From assembly GCA_029706075.1 (NCBI GenBank), contig JAINUG010000021.1, positions 2,429,318 through 2,493,317 on the forward strand: a stretch of 64,000 bases of DNA, given 5' to 3'. The DNA is from Aldrovandia affinis (lineage: Eukaryota; Chordata; Actinopteri; Notacanthiformes; Halosauridae). The translations under genes and the position numbers were made by a program. Positions 37,270 to 48,721 of the stretch are shown one piece after another. The notes beneath the pieces are model-generated. The model did no database searches and had not been told where the DNA came from. It saw only the letters and a program-made list of their open reading frames with translations. Position 1 is the first letter of the stretch; every line of letters starts with the position of its first letter.

Positions 37270-39820
37270 GCACATACATTTTTCCTGTTGAAGAAAAAAA
37301 TGACAAATATAGAGTTTGTACCATCAATATCAACATCAGATATGGCCATGGCACCAGTACAATCAGTCAAATCATTTTGAGACTTCCATAACTCACAACA
37401 AAAACTGCAGCACAGCAATGTTGATGTAGGGGAAATGAACTGCCCCTTTAAATCAGCTTCATTGGGTGATATTTCAGCAGGTGTATTTTGTCACATTAGG
37501 GTTGTATACCAGATGTCATGAACTTCTAAGCCAGTATAGCTATAAAATGTTGATATATGCTAATGTATAACCATTAAATATATGAACAGGCTCTTTTTTT
37601 TTCCTTTGTGCTTTTGAGTGAAATCAGGTGGCGTAGTGCGTAGCAGCGTGAGATTAAACACACTGCTTGCATGGAAGTGGAGAGGTGATAGGCATAGGAG
37701 TAGAAGTATTTGTTGAAAATAACAAAGATGTCCATTATATTGGGGTGTTAGACATTGTTATATTGTAGTTATAATCCCAAATATATTAGTAATCGTCAAA
37801 CAGAGCACAAGCAGATTATCTTACATGGATTAGAATATATGCTTTATGTTTTTATGTTTAAGTGGAACACTCAGCATGGAGGAACACCTGGAGAGGGAGG
37901 TTATAGTTTGTGAGATTGGTGTCCTGTAATCTGATTGGTATTAGCAAATTGTAGCCAGCATTATGATATAAGTTAATGGTTGAGTTGGTTTGAATCACCA
38001 CCTCCAATTAGAGCCTCTCCTACACAAGATCATGATTTGTCAGAAGTAACTGACTGTTGTTTTATTAGCAAATCACAGAAGATTGGAAGACTTGTCTTAC
38101 ATCAGAGTGCAAACCTGGTCAGGCTCGTAATACTGTAAAGTTATGAGCCTGACAAATGAGGCTGCTAGAAAATGTAATCATATCAAGAGCAACAAGATGA
38201 GTAAAAGTAATATATCATCACATTTAAATAAATAATTTACAATGAGTAGCTAGCCAGCAGTTTTCGGAATTAAAAACAAATGATCAGTTTTTCCCTGCTT
38301 CAAAGACATATATTATTGCAACTCTGTACAAGCCCAGTTAAAAAATAAATTATGCCTCTATTTTATGAGAAAAGGCTTATATAACCCTGGAGGAGGTTAT
38401 GAACTAAGCTAAATTATCTGCCATGTTAGGTTTCAATGCACTGTTCATCTGTGCCCATGTCCAACACTTGCAATAACTGTCAGCTGATACAGCCCACGCC
38501 TTCATCACAGACACCGTCTTGCAGAGGTAGGCACTGTGCCGGCCCTCCCTTGCCGTTGCCATGGTGCTGCATGTGACGTCTGCTGCACAGCATCCTCATC
38601 AGTTCAGTAAGCTCTGGATGTCGTTAGTGGGGAGAGCTCAACCATTTCACAAATGCCTTATCCTCCTCAGAAAGCAGGGCATGACACCACAACCAATCAA
38701 TGTTTCCTGGCGATGCACTGTAAAGTAGCAGCTTTGTGTTTTTACATTTGTCTTTGGTTCTTCTGGCTAGATGTGTTTGTAAAGCATCAGGGTCATCCGT
38801 CACACATTTATCAGCCTTCAAATGATTCATGTTCATGAGAGTATGTTCATGCATGCTAAAGATTGGAGAGAGAATATAAAAAGCAGGTCTCTCCTCGTCT
38901 TTTTCTCTTTTGTCAACATAGTTAAATTCCACTTTAAATCAGGCCCTGGCAGTATACCAAAAAAGTGTACTCTCTACTGAAATTTTTATGAACCAATTCA
39001 CAACAGGCGCTGGATTAAATCACATCTCTGCACCACCAACATCAGGGGTCGATCCAGGTTTATTTGAGAGGAGGAGAATGCTCACACCACATGCACTGAC
39101 AATAACAAGACTCTACAACAAATTAGCAAAGCAAAATCAGAGCACCCTCCAGTTTTGAAAAGGCTAGACAGATGGGTGGTATAGTTATAGTTAACTATAT
39201 ATTGCAGGTTTAAGCTTTCCTCTGGAGAAGTTTCCAAGTATTCTAAGCTACAGACAACTGTGTATGTGTGTTTCCAAAACATAGCTCCTTTTTGTAGCTA
39301 GTTATTTGAAGCAATGCCATAATTGAAGACAATTTTTGAAACGTAAAAATAGTGTAATGTACGTTTTGAGTCCAGGTCGGCATGTTAAAAAAAGAAATGA
39401 AGAGTTTGGATGCAAAAGCAGATAAATCCATTTTTAAATCCATAAATCCAATCCTCAATTGTAAACCTTGGCAAGAATATTTTCAAAAACATTTGTCCTG
39501 GCATCTGCAAATGCTAGTGCTAGAAATAAAACACAAATCTTCTGCATGTTAACTGGTGTAAGAATCTCTATAAAATGAGAAAATACTACATTGCAAAAGC
39601 CATAACCTTTTTTTCTTTTTTCTCAGAACACAGTCTTGTCTTCCCAGATCTCAGAGGTATTGATAGTGAGATTTATGTAAAACCCTGCAGCCACTCAACT
39701 CCTCAGCTCTCTACTCTGTGTGTCCTCAGCCAGGAGGGAACACAGCTGACAGCCTGTATTCACTGACCACTGGAGCTGAAAGGTGCCTTGTATTGCTGCT
39801 TAGAGAGTAAGACTTGTATA
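37270..39820. other. Gene-free stretch
   Basis: No gene was recognised. A small hairpin at 38,118-38,153 (GTCAGGCTCGTAA with TTATGAGCCTGAC) is the only local structure noted. Confidence 0.5.
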
Positions 39821-39824
39821 GCCC

Positions 39825-39975
39825 TTTTCGGAGAACAATTCCCGACACTCATAGCCCAGATCTGAGAACAAGTCGTAACCCACGTCAGAGAGCAACTCAC
39901 AACTCGTGACAGAGAATTCACAACTCTTAGGGCCTATATCAGGCAACTCACAATATCACAGCCCCTATCAGATAA
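39825..39975. repeat. Degenerate tandem repeat, ~24-30 base units
   Basis: Five to six diverged units contain CA/GACTCAC/TAAC-type cores, for example GAGAACAAGTCGTAACCCAC, GAGAGCAACTCACAACTCG and GGCAACTCACAATATCACAG, alternating with AGCCC and GGGCCTAT pieces. The units are too diverged for slippage to be recent. Confidence 0.6.
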
Positions 39976-39979
39976 TAGT

Positions 39980-40535
39980 CTGGGCCAGATTTACTAAGGA
40001 TTGCGACTGCTTTTCAAACAGATTTCAGTAACAGCCCTGGTTGTTACTGGTACTGGTCAAGATATTGCTCAGTGAGGTAAATTCATCCTTGCGAGCAGTG
40101 ATAGAGTGGGACAGAAGCCAGAGGATTGAATTAATCAGCCAATGAAGTGACAAAGCAGTGTTGCATGCACAGGGTGTAGTGACCCTAGCTGAACCACCTC
40201 CACCCCTCTCCATATGGCCAAAGAGAAAATACAGTCCTCCGGGTCGGAACTAGCCACTGTTAGTAATCTAGGCTGCATGACATAACAGCAGCTGTGTAGA
40301 AGAGGAACGGGACAGGTCTCCCTGGGGTTACAGACGAGAAAGTGCCAGACCAGCAGTCAAGGCTGGTTTAGAGGTTTTTCAATTAAAGAGGGAGACGGAT
40401 CCTCCTCCAGGGCCTCGCACACAAAGCATCCGCTACACCCTCTGTCGCCAGAATAGCGTGCCAGTCTGCCCGCTACCCACAGCCAACTCTACACTGCTGG
40501 TCTCTTACACAACAGTACTGTTGCACTCCTCTTGT
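39980..40535. other. Gene-free stretch
   Basis: No recognisable gene or repeat. It is moderately GC-rich near 40,370-40,500. Confidence 0.45.
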
Positions 40536-40539
40536 CAAA

Positions 40540-41190
40540 ATGCTCTCAATGAAAATGATCACCCAGAATGGCTTTGTATTTATTGGCATTCTCCTTGCCC
40601 TCTAAGGGGTTGAGTGGACCTAAACCATGCCAGGAAAATGCAACCCACGCCATAACAGAGCCGCCAGAACCCTTCGCCATGGGAAAGAAGCACTCAGAAC
40701 TGTAGGTTTCTTTTAGTATGCACAACACATGCACTTGTCCTCTTGTTGAGAACGGTTGAAGGATGATTCATCTGACCATATTACTTTTTTCTACTGCTCA
40801 GTAGACCACTGCCTGTGTTCTTTGCACCACTTTACTCACAAACATGCATTTTTGTTTGTAATAAAGGGTTTATGCATTGCAACCCAACAATAGTATTCCT
40901 CTCTGCAAAGTTATCGATGGACTGTACTTGATGAAACTGCCTGCTCACGCCCTAGATTGATATTTGCAGTCAACTGATTCAGAGTTGCTCGAGACTTGCT
41001 TGTTTGTTTTGCCTTGGATCTCAAAACAAGACATGGACATCATGGTTGAGGAGTATGTTGCCCTAGTGGATGATGTCTTTTCAGTAGACTTCCATGCCAA
41101 CATCACTTGTTCCTTGTGAAACATCAGAGCAGTCGTTGTCACTGAAGTTCCTACCAAACATGCCCCAACAATCACCCCTCTTATAAAATC
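40540..41190 (-). pseudogene. Degenerate Tc1/mariner transposase
   Basis: On the minus strand from about 41,190, RGVIVGACLVGTSVTTTALM resembles the N-terminal helix-turn-helix of fish Tc1-like transposases. Further on, LCILKETYSSECFFPMAKGS and GGSVMAWVAFSWHGLGPLNP resemble the catalytic core around the second acidic residue. Stops and frame changes separate these parts, and the last part of the catalytic domain is missing. It is an inactive relic. I could not define its terminal inverted repeats. Confidence 0.82.
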
Positions 41191-41489
41191 ACTGAGATCT
41201 CTACTTATACTCTACATGGTTACCAAAATAATGGGCATCATGACCTGCTCAGCATTTTTATACATGCCCCTAAGTATGATGGATGTTAATTGCTTAATTG
41301 ACTCAGGAACCACACCTACTTTGGTAATGATCATGATAATGTGGATATTGTGTGATTTTCATTTCAACCTTTCATACCTTGTAGTGCATTGTGGCCTTCT
41401 ATCAATGGCGCCAAGCCGCCTCTTTCGAGATGGAACTTGCCTAGCCGTCAATTCTGATACACACAGAGAAGCTTTCTGTGAATGCGGTG

Positions 41490-41630
41490 AACTCATGCCG
41501 GCTTCCCTCCCTCCTCCTCCTGGGGCAGAGAGCCAACCGCCACCCCCAAACAGGACTCCTAGCCAGAGCCGGGCTGGAACAGCCAGGGTTCGAACCCAGG
41601 CTGCAGTGGGCAACCTGCACTTAGTATAAG
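41490..41630 (-). repeat. tRNA-derived SINE fragment, minus orientation
   Basis: The minus strand shows a B-box-like GGTTCGAACCC in CTGGGTTCGAACCCTGG, followed by GGCTCTGGCTAGGAGTCCTG, GGGGGTGGCGGTTGGCTCTC and GCCCCAGGAGGAGGAGGG. This is the family order of head and body. The tail is absent. Confidence 0.8.
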
Positions 41631-41634
41631 TGTC

Positions 41635-44600
41635 TTTACCAGTGTTTTGACTTTTTAATAAAAATATGTTGTCAAATAAGGCAATTTTGACTAAAATTTG
41701 GTGATAGTCCTCATTAATAGTCCATAGTCCTCATTAAACTCTGTTCAGGCTTGCTACCTACAGGAGAAATCTTGTGATTGATCTGAATATTGGAGCACTT
41801 TCACTACAACAGCAAGACTGTGGCTTGTTACTGTGACTGGTTCTACTGGCAATGTGCTACTGCAGACATACACCTGAAGGTGATGTAAACCATATGCCAT
41901 GGCTGTCTCAGTTACCAGAACTCAACCCTTCCGGAGCGGTGCCTGAGACAGCGTTTTCCATCACCATCAACAAGACACCAAATGATGGAATGACAGAATA
42001 GTGATCTCCAATAGAGTTCCCGACACTTGTAGAATCTATGCTAAGGCACATTGAAGCTGTTCTGGTGGCCCCACTCCCTATTAAGATATTTTATGTTAGT
42101 GTTTCCTTTATTTGGGCAATTACCTATATTTTATCTAATATAACTTGTGATTTTTTTAAAATTGATTCTTATGAAATGCCCTTTAGATGTATAGAAAGCT
42201 GATACTGATATCCAATAGTGATATTTATGTTCCTTATTTCCATAAAATACAATAATGATATTCATGTTTAGCTTTTCACAGGGACATACTTTTGCTTATA
42301 ACAGATGATGGTAACCAGCAGGGTTATATATCAGGCAGGCTGTCCCTCCAGTACCCTTGCTTCCTGTTTTCTGTGAACAACCGTCTCAGCATCATTACAG
42401 ACTCTTGTGTATCTGGCAATTTTCTTACTAGAGGATCAATAGAGCAGATTTATCTTCCAGATTAATCAAAGACACACACTGCTAATGAGGAGCAGAATAG
42501 CTGACTGGTCATTTACAGTCTTTGCTCGTGGAACACCCAGGTCTGTGTGTGGAGAATACTGAGGCCATTTCAGACTTACTGCATAAAGACTCCTTCTCAC
42601 TTCTATGCTACACAATGCCCTCTGTTCTTATTTCTTATTCTCTTCTTATTCATGTGACTGAATGGGCTACTTATTTTTTGTGATTAGCTTGACAATTTTG
42701 AGGAGGAGTGTTGAATTGTGTGCCCAATTATAGCCAGTCAATAATAACTAATAGCTATATCTTGAGTTTTGTGAATAAGATTGACTGTTTAATGTTTCAG
42801 AGATTGACTCAAGTTAGAGATATTACAGAAAAGCTAATCATATATACCAATGTACATTAAACAAGGGAAAGAGGAAGTTCAAGACAAGGCTGTGTATGAT
42901 TTCTAGTCTAGCCAACAGACTGAGGATTCTAAATGTGTGCATATTTGAAAGGAATAAAAAAAAGTTAGCCCTCCATGACAAGTATTTGAGTGTAATAAAC
43001 CATGTTTGTATAGTTACTTATAGATTTTTACACTAACCTTCACTAGTACTATAACCTAAATGTATCCTTTTTTGCATTTTCCAAAACAGTCACTGCTTTA
43101 AAACATGCACCATGAAAGAGATGTTTTCATCAGTCAGTACATATTGGTGGCCATCTTGTGTACTGATTGCCGAATTTAAAATAAGGCTCTACTGACATCC
43201 AGTGGAAGTTCTCAGTCACTGCACATATTTTCAAAATGCTGTCTGCTCGAGTGGTGGTTACGTTCACTGAACTAGCTACACTGTACAGTTGTTTTGGCAT
43301 GTTATAAAACATTTTACTTCCATATTTTAACATATGTCTGGCTGCAATGTTATGGTAGTTCCGTGAAGCAGGTAAGAACCGTTGCAGTCAAAATGGGCGC
43401 AGAGAGGATGTGAGAGTAAGAACATGGCTAGATGGATGAGGAATTTTTGAGTGGGCAGTTTTAAGCCATTGTATGTCAAAGTGGATGTATAATTTGAAGG
43501 CAGCTGAGGTCCATCTGCCAAACTGTTCAATTAGGTAGTCAGGCATAAATTGGCAAGCAGTGGAAACACCTATGAATGACCCCAGTACTGGTCAACAAGA
43601 AATAGGAATACGGTGAGTACTTCCCTCAAGTGTACATGGCACCAGTGTCTGGTCGCCTTGCTCATCAAGTGGAACTGAGGGACTTGATACTGGGAGCATG
43701 AGGCACATGAGAGGGAGGCATGAGGGAAGTGAAAGGTTTGGAGGGGCTGACGAATTGAGCTGGAGAATTGAGTTTGAAGCAAAACATAAACGCCCTTTTC
43801 TATATTGGCCTTTTTGCTCGTGGTTATTCATAAACAGATCTGAGGTGGCAAAATGTTTGTTAGGGTCAAAAGCAAGTGATGATGAATTCTCAGCATCTGA
43901 GCAATCTGAATGTGAACAATGTGAATGCTTTCTCAAGTGGGATGGAGTGTTAACCAGAATGGAGGATGCATTTCATAAATTTAATTTAAATACATTTCCA
44001 GAGATGATTTGTCTGGTGTAAGACAGGTTGGGATCTTTAAGTTGAAAGCCTTTTAGGAATAAGGGATTGGAAATTACTTAGAAAGTGGATCCATAAAAAA
44101 GCTGACAGAGGTAGGTGAGATAGGTTGGACAAAGCTGCTAATGGAATGGTTGGCCAGTGGTAAAAGTGGGTGATTCAAGGGAAGGTGAGAGCTGAGAATG
44201 GAAGAGATTTAGTTGGCATGGAATCCACTGCTGGCAAACAAATGTCCTGAATTTATGTTAGCTGAGATGGGACAGAGAACTAGCAATTGCATTTTTGTGT
44301 TTGCAACAGTGGTGGGTCTATGGGAGCTATGAATCTGTACAATATTACTCCAGTTAAAATATTTTTCTACTACAATGTTTTCACCTTGTCAAACTCTTTT
44401 CCGTACTCTTAGAGGCATGATGTGGCTAATAAAGATTTGACAAAAATGATTAAGAAACACAGAACACAAGAAACACAGAACACAAAAAAGCACGACAGAC
44501 AGTATTCATATTCTAGTTTTTCAGTTGCTTTATTGACATATTTAGGCTGTGTAAACTATTTCATTTAATATAAGGATTATATAAGGGAATTGTCCAGGAG

Positions 44601-45925
44601 ATGCAGGATAAAGAACAGGTGATATTGCTCAAAAATAACTTGCACAAAGCTTCGGAGAGGATCAAAAATCTTCTCACTGCTTTTACGAACAAAAGTAAGG
44701 CTAACTGAAAAATAAAACTTCTGCCAAGGAAACATGTAAAGCCAGGAAGTAGGGGCATGACTCTGATGGCACTAATGTTAGCTTTAGACAGCTTAGTGCC
44801 GCAATTGACAAAATGAATGATAGTGATGGCGTGGTCAATAGTGGTGTACTGTACTGAACAGGCAGAACTGGAGATAAGGCAATTTATGTTTTCTGTGAGA
44901 AGCTTCAATAATGGGATGGTAAACGGGCGAGAGGGTGCAGGGAGAGACCAATTATAAAACCAGAACTGTCCATGTCATCACACAGAAATAAGGGTTTTCA
45001 GTGAAGTGAAAAATAATCTGGGATAAGAATTATATTATAAATATGCTGGGGCAACATGCCATTCAACTAACAGGCAGTTAGCTGTTTAATTGTTGAATCT
45101 TTTTAAATTTGAATTTTGTTATTGCAACTAAGTGTCTTGAGGTGCTGGGCATTGACATTCCTGCTCTCAGCATCCCTGCAGCCATCTCCCTAATCGCAGC
45201 ATTTCCTTATCAGTCATAACAACTGCATGTTTTACCCAGAGTTGTTTACACTGCCAGAGGTGCTGAAATGTGTCAAACTTTCCATGTTTGCACCCACATT
45301 TGCATATTTGTTTGCTTACATTTCTACCATATGCCGTGCTATAAATATGCACCAGGATTATTTATTTTGTCATGTTTGGCTGGGGCTTGTGCTTGTTTTA
45401 GTTTGGTCCCAACGCTGAAGAGCGCTTTCGCATATGCCCACTGCATTCAAATGAGTGTCCAACAGGCCTAATGTGAAACCTATGTAAATCTGAGGCACTC
45501 AATTGCTTTTCCTCTCCAGAGGAGGTGGATTTGCAAACAACAGACACCTCACAGGCAGGAAGACCACCGCCTCTCACTGTCTCGATTAATTTCCCCAACA
45601 CCACTGTTATAATTTGGAGAATGCATACACTTTGTTGCAGGCCAAAACAGGTTATTTTTAACAGAATTCAACACAAAAAAGTACCAAGATGTGCACATTA
45701 TTTGATATTGCACACAACTGAAACAGTATACAGTTCCTAGCAGATAGTGTCACATGACCTTGCAATCTTGCACTGTTCCAGACACAACAGAACATGCACA
45801 AAGCATGCCTTTGGCTGTGATTTACAATGCTTTTATCACATATTTTTGTATTTTCTCCTGATTTGGAATGCCCAATCATACTCACAGGCTCACACTGCAG
45901 TCCAACAGTTGAGCTACAATCACTT
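41635..45925. other. Gene-free stretch
   Basis: No exon or element was recognised in 4.3 kb. Short frames at 43,698-44,021 and 44,561-44,908 were considered and lack any recognisable domain. Confidence 0.5.
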
Positions 45926-45927
45926 AG

Positions 45928-46655
45928 TAGGTTTACATGACGCATTTTTATGCAATCGGAATGAATTTATTCCAAATGGCCAATCCGAATTAACCGTTTA
46001 TATGTCCGCCAAGATAGGTGTGCTATCGATGTACACATTTACACGTCTGAATCACATAATTTCAATAAAACCATTTTTGACTTGCAGTTTTGATCAGCGC
46101 CAACCCCGCAACAACTTGTAAAAATGCAGTTTGCTTTGCACAATTCCTGTTTGTTATCCTTGAGAATTAGACAGGCTCAACAAGATATTATCATACTGCA
46201 AGTGCTTAACCTATCGCCAGCAAGAAGAGGAGCCTTTCGTAAGGAGGAGTTATACAACTACTGGTTATAAACCTTACGACCATGAAGGCATTTGATAATG
46301 TCTAATTCTATCAAAGTTTTGAGCAGAAACATGCTTTCCCCATCAGACAAGTTTTGTTTAGGAAATTCCACTGCCATGTTTCTGAATGAAGGATGTGATG
46401 TACACAGGTGGACATGCTCACACAAAAAAAAATTCTGATTGAGAAAGTATTCCGAACAGGTGTTTACATGCCTATATTGGGGTACTATTCTCAAATGGAA
46501 GAGATTATCAAAGCATTAACCAACCCTTCCATTCAGAAAAAAATTGGGTGTTTTTGGGTAATATTGCGATTACGGTGTTTATATGATGGTATTGTATTCC
46601 AAATGAGTGCTCATTCCAACTAATAATGGATTATTAGGTTGCATGTAAAGGCAGT
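45928..46655. mobile_element. Probable MITE with TTTACATG ends
   Basis: The left end reads AGGTTTACATGACGCA, and the complement of the right end reads TGCCTTTACATGCAACCTAA. The arms continue imperfectly: the left TGGAATAAATTC-type and right TTGGAATACAATA-type motifs lie in inverted order, and ATATAAAC recurs in both. About 730 bp, no coding capacity. No target duplication was assigned, so the exact ends are uncertain. Confidence 0.5.
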
Positions 46656-46659
46656 AATT

Positions 46660-47935
46660 GTTTCACTTTGTACTCAGTTGGTGCCCTACGTGAAACGGCT
46701 AGAAGTAAACCCCAATTATGGCACTTATGCATAATCTGAAGAATTTTCCATGGTTTAAAGTATAAACTGTCTAAAAAATATGACAATATTCCTTCAATTT
46801 TAATCTTAATCAAAGTAAATTACTCACACCTTTCTAAGTTTTTACAATTTACATTAAACAGCTGAATGAATTTGGTGATGCATGATAGCCAACAAGGCAC
46901 GAGTCTAAAGAGAAGCAGAGAAATAAACACAAATTGTATATTCAACTTCCATCCAACCTGGAAAAGGACATCAGGTAAGCACATCATTAATCAATACAAT
47001 GTCAATGATTCCTTCAGTATTCATCCAATTGAATATTTGATAAATCTACCCTACTTTTAATCATATCATGAAATACAAGCAGATTATAGTTTGCACTATT
47101 AAAGATTGGCTCATGTACTTGTTTTTCTTCTGTTGTGAAGACACTTCAATTACAGAAACATTTCTCACAATTTATTGCACTTTACACATCATCAAACAGT
47201 ATCTCATTCATCAACTACTACTAATGCAGAAGTGCTCTCCTAACTCCCCAACACTAAACTTCCCACTTGAACCCCCGATTGGTCTGTTGTTCACAATTAC
47301 CAGCATCTTTCCTCACATTTGTGTGAAGATCAGTTCCAATCAAGGTGATCTTCAGAAAACCTTGATTCACTTCTATATACAATTTTGCACCACTGCAAGA
47401 AACTCCCAACAGAGTGGTTGCTGTAACAAGCTTAAATTATTCTGCCATTTTCCACTGTTCTGGGAACACAGACCCCATTACTGTGTAGCCACCAACTCAA
47501 AACTTCTGATGTTGTAAAATGTATTTTATGAACCAGTGCAACCGGTACTGCAAAACCAATCAAGATGGAGCATGCACTGGTCTTCCTTGGCTGGGTGTTG
47601 ACCCATGGTCAACAAGTCCATGATCCATCACTGACAGACTGTGCTTGGATGGAACATCTTGCCATGTTATAAACTATGGCAACTGTGAAAGCTTCACTAC
47701 AATGACAGTTATTAAAGTAACAAAGATTGAAAATGTGGTGAGAAAGCTGATCATTAGGAATGGTATTTATGGTATGGTTGCAGTTAAGCAATTTCAAGCT
47801 TCCCATAAAGTGTTGCCATGTCACATCCATTCTCCTTACTACATACACTACATATACATTGTATCCAAACAGACTGTGAACCACAACATGAAACATTCAC
47901 ACAATTAGGACAAGGAACAATTAGTTGAGCCAGCA
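46660..47935. other. Gene-free stretch left of the PNN 3' end
   Basis: AT-rich DNA without a recognisable exon or repeat. The open frames at 47,068-47,517 and 47,645-47,908 have no domain signature. Confidence 0.45.
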
Positions 47936-47940
47936 TTTTT

Positions 47941-48721
47941 TTTAATTATGAAGATGGCAGCGTTTCATTTGTACAAACGGAATTTCCAAAATGCCTTCAA
48001 CAATCAAAACGTCCTTCTGATAAAGCACTTGATCATCTCTTTTGTGTCAACATTTACTGAATAATTAATTACATATGAAGGCATGCCATTCACACAGCTA
48101 AACATCATAGCTAATTACAGTGTTTACACATTACAGCCTGGGCAACGCAGCACAACTACATACGAAGCTAGACTCAATATGTGGCGGTACATCAGGACAG
48201 AATTTTTTTTTTTTTTGCTGAGCAAGACTCAATTAAGACTATTTTTGCTCATGCTCATCTGTCCAGGGAATCAGAAGAAAAAAATAGTAGAATTAAATGA
48301 ATCACTATCAGCAGTAGAATACAAAAAATAGAAGCTTTAAAAAAAAGAAAAAATTCATCAAGTCATCAAGGTTCTCTTTACACTATCACAATCACTCATT
48401 TTAAAACGCACACAAGAGCTCTAGACTCTTGAGCGTTCTTTCTCCGCTGGTAAAACAAATTCAAGCAATACTATCGTTTGCACGTGGTATTACGTTTAGA
48501 GCCGTAAATGGGCAACAAATCTTATAAACATTTAAAGCTGTGTAAAATGGGAAAATAATAATAATCAAACAGTAAGCAATGTTTTTGAGAATAGGCATGA
48601 TATTTAAGGCGTAGTCATCCATTCCTTTGATGAAATATCATCCCCGTGTCTGTACACAACCCTTTCCTGCAGCAAATGGATTCACTCTTAAAATAAAAAA
48701 ACCTGTCATGCTTGGCTTTCT
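47941..48721 (-). other. PNN: Candidate PNN 3' untranslated region
   Basis: The stretch follows the PNN stop codon on the minus strand. The nearest plausible polyadenylation hexamer seen is ATTAAA at 47,941-47,946 (TTTAAT on the plus strand), implying about 780 bases of 3' UTR. No AATAAA is seen in between. The true end needs transcript data. Confidence 0.4.

Noticed and set aside
39825-39975. CRISPR-like array
   Set aside because: Units are diverged, with no constant repeat and spacer pattern, and the DNA is vertebrate.
1-48700. FBXO33 or LRFN5 exons in the desert
   Set aside because: No F-box or leucine-rich-repeat coding sequence was recognised in any frame.
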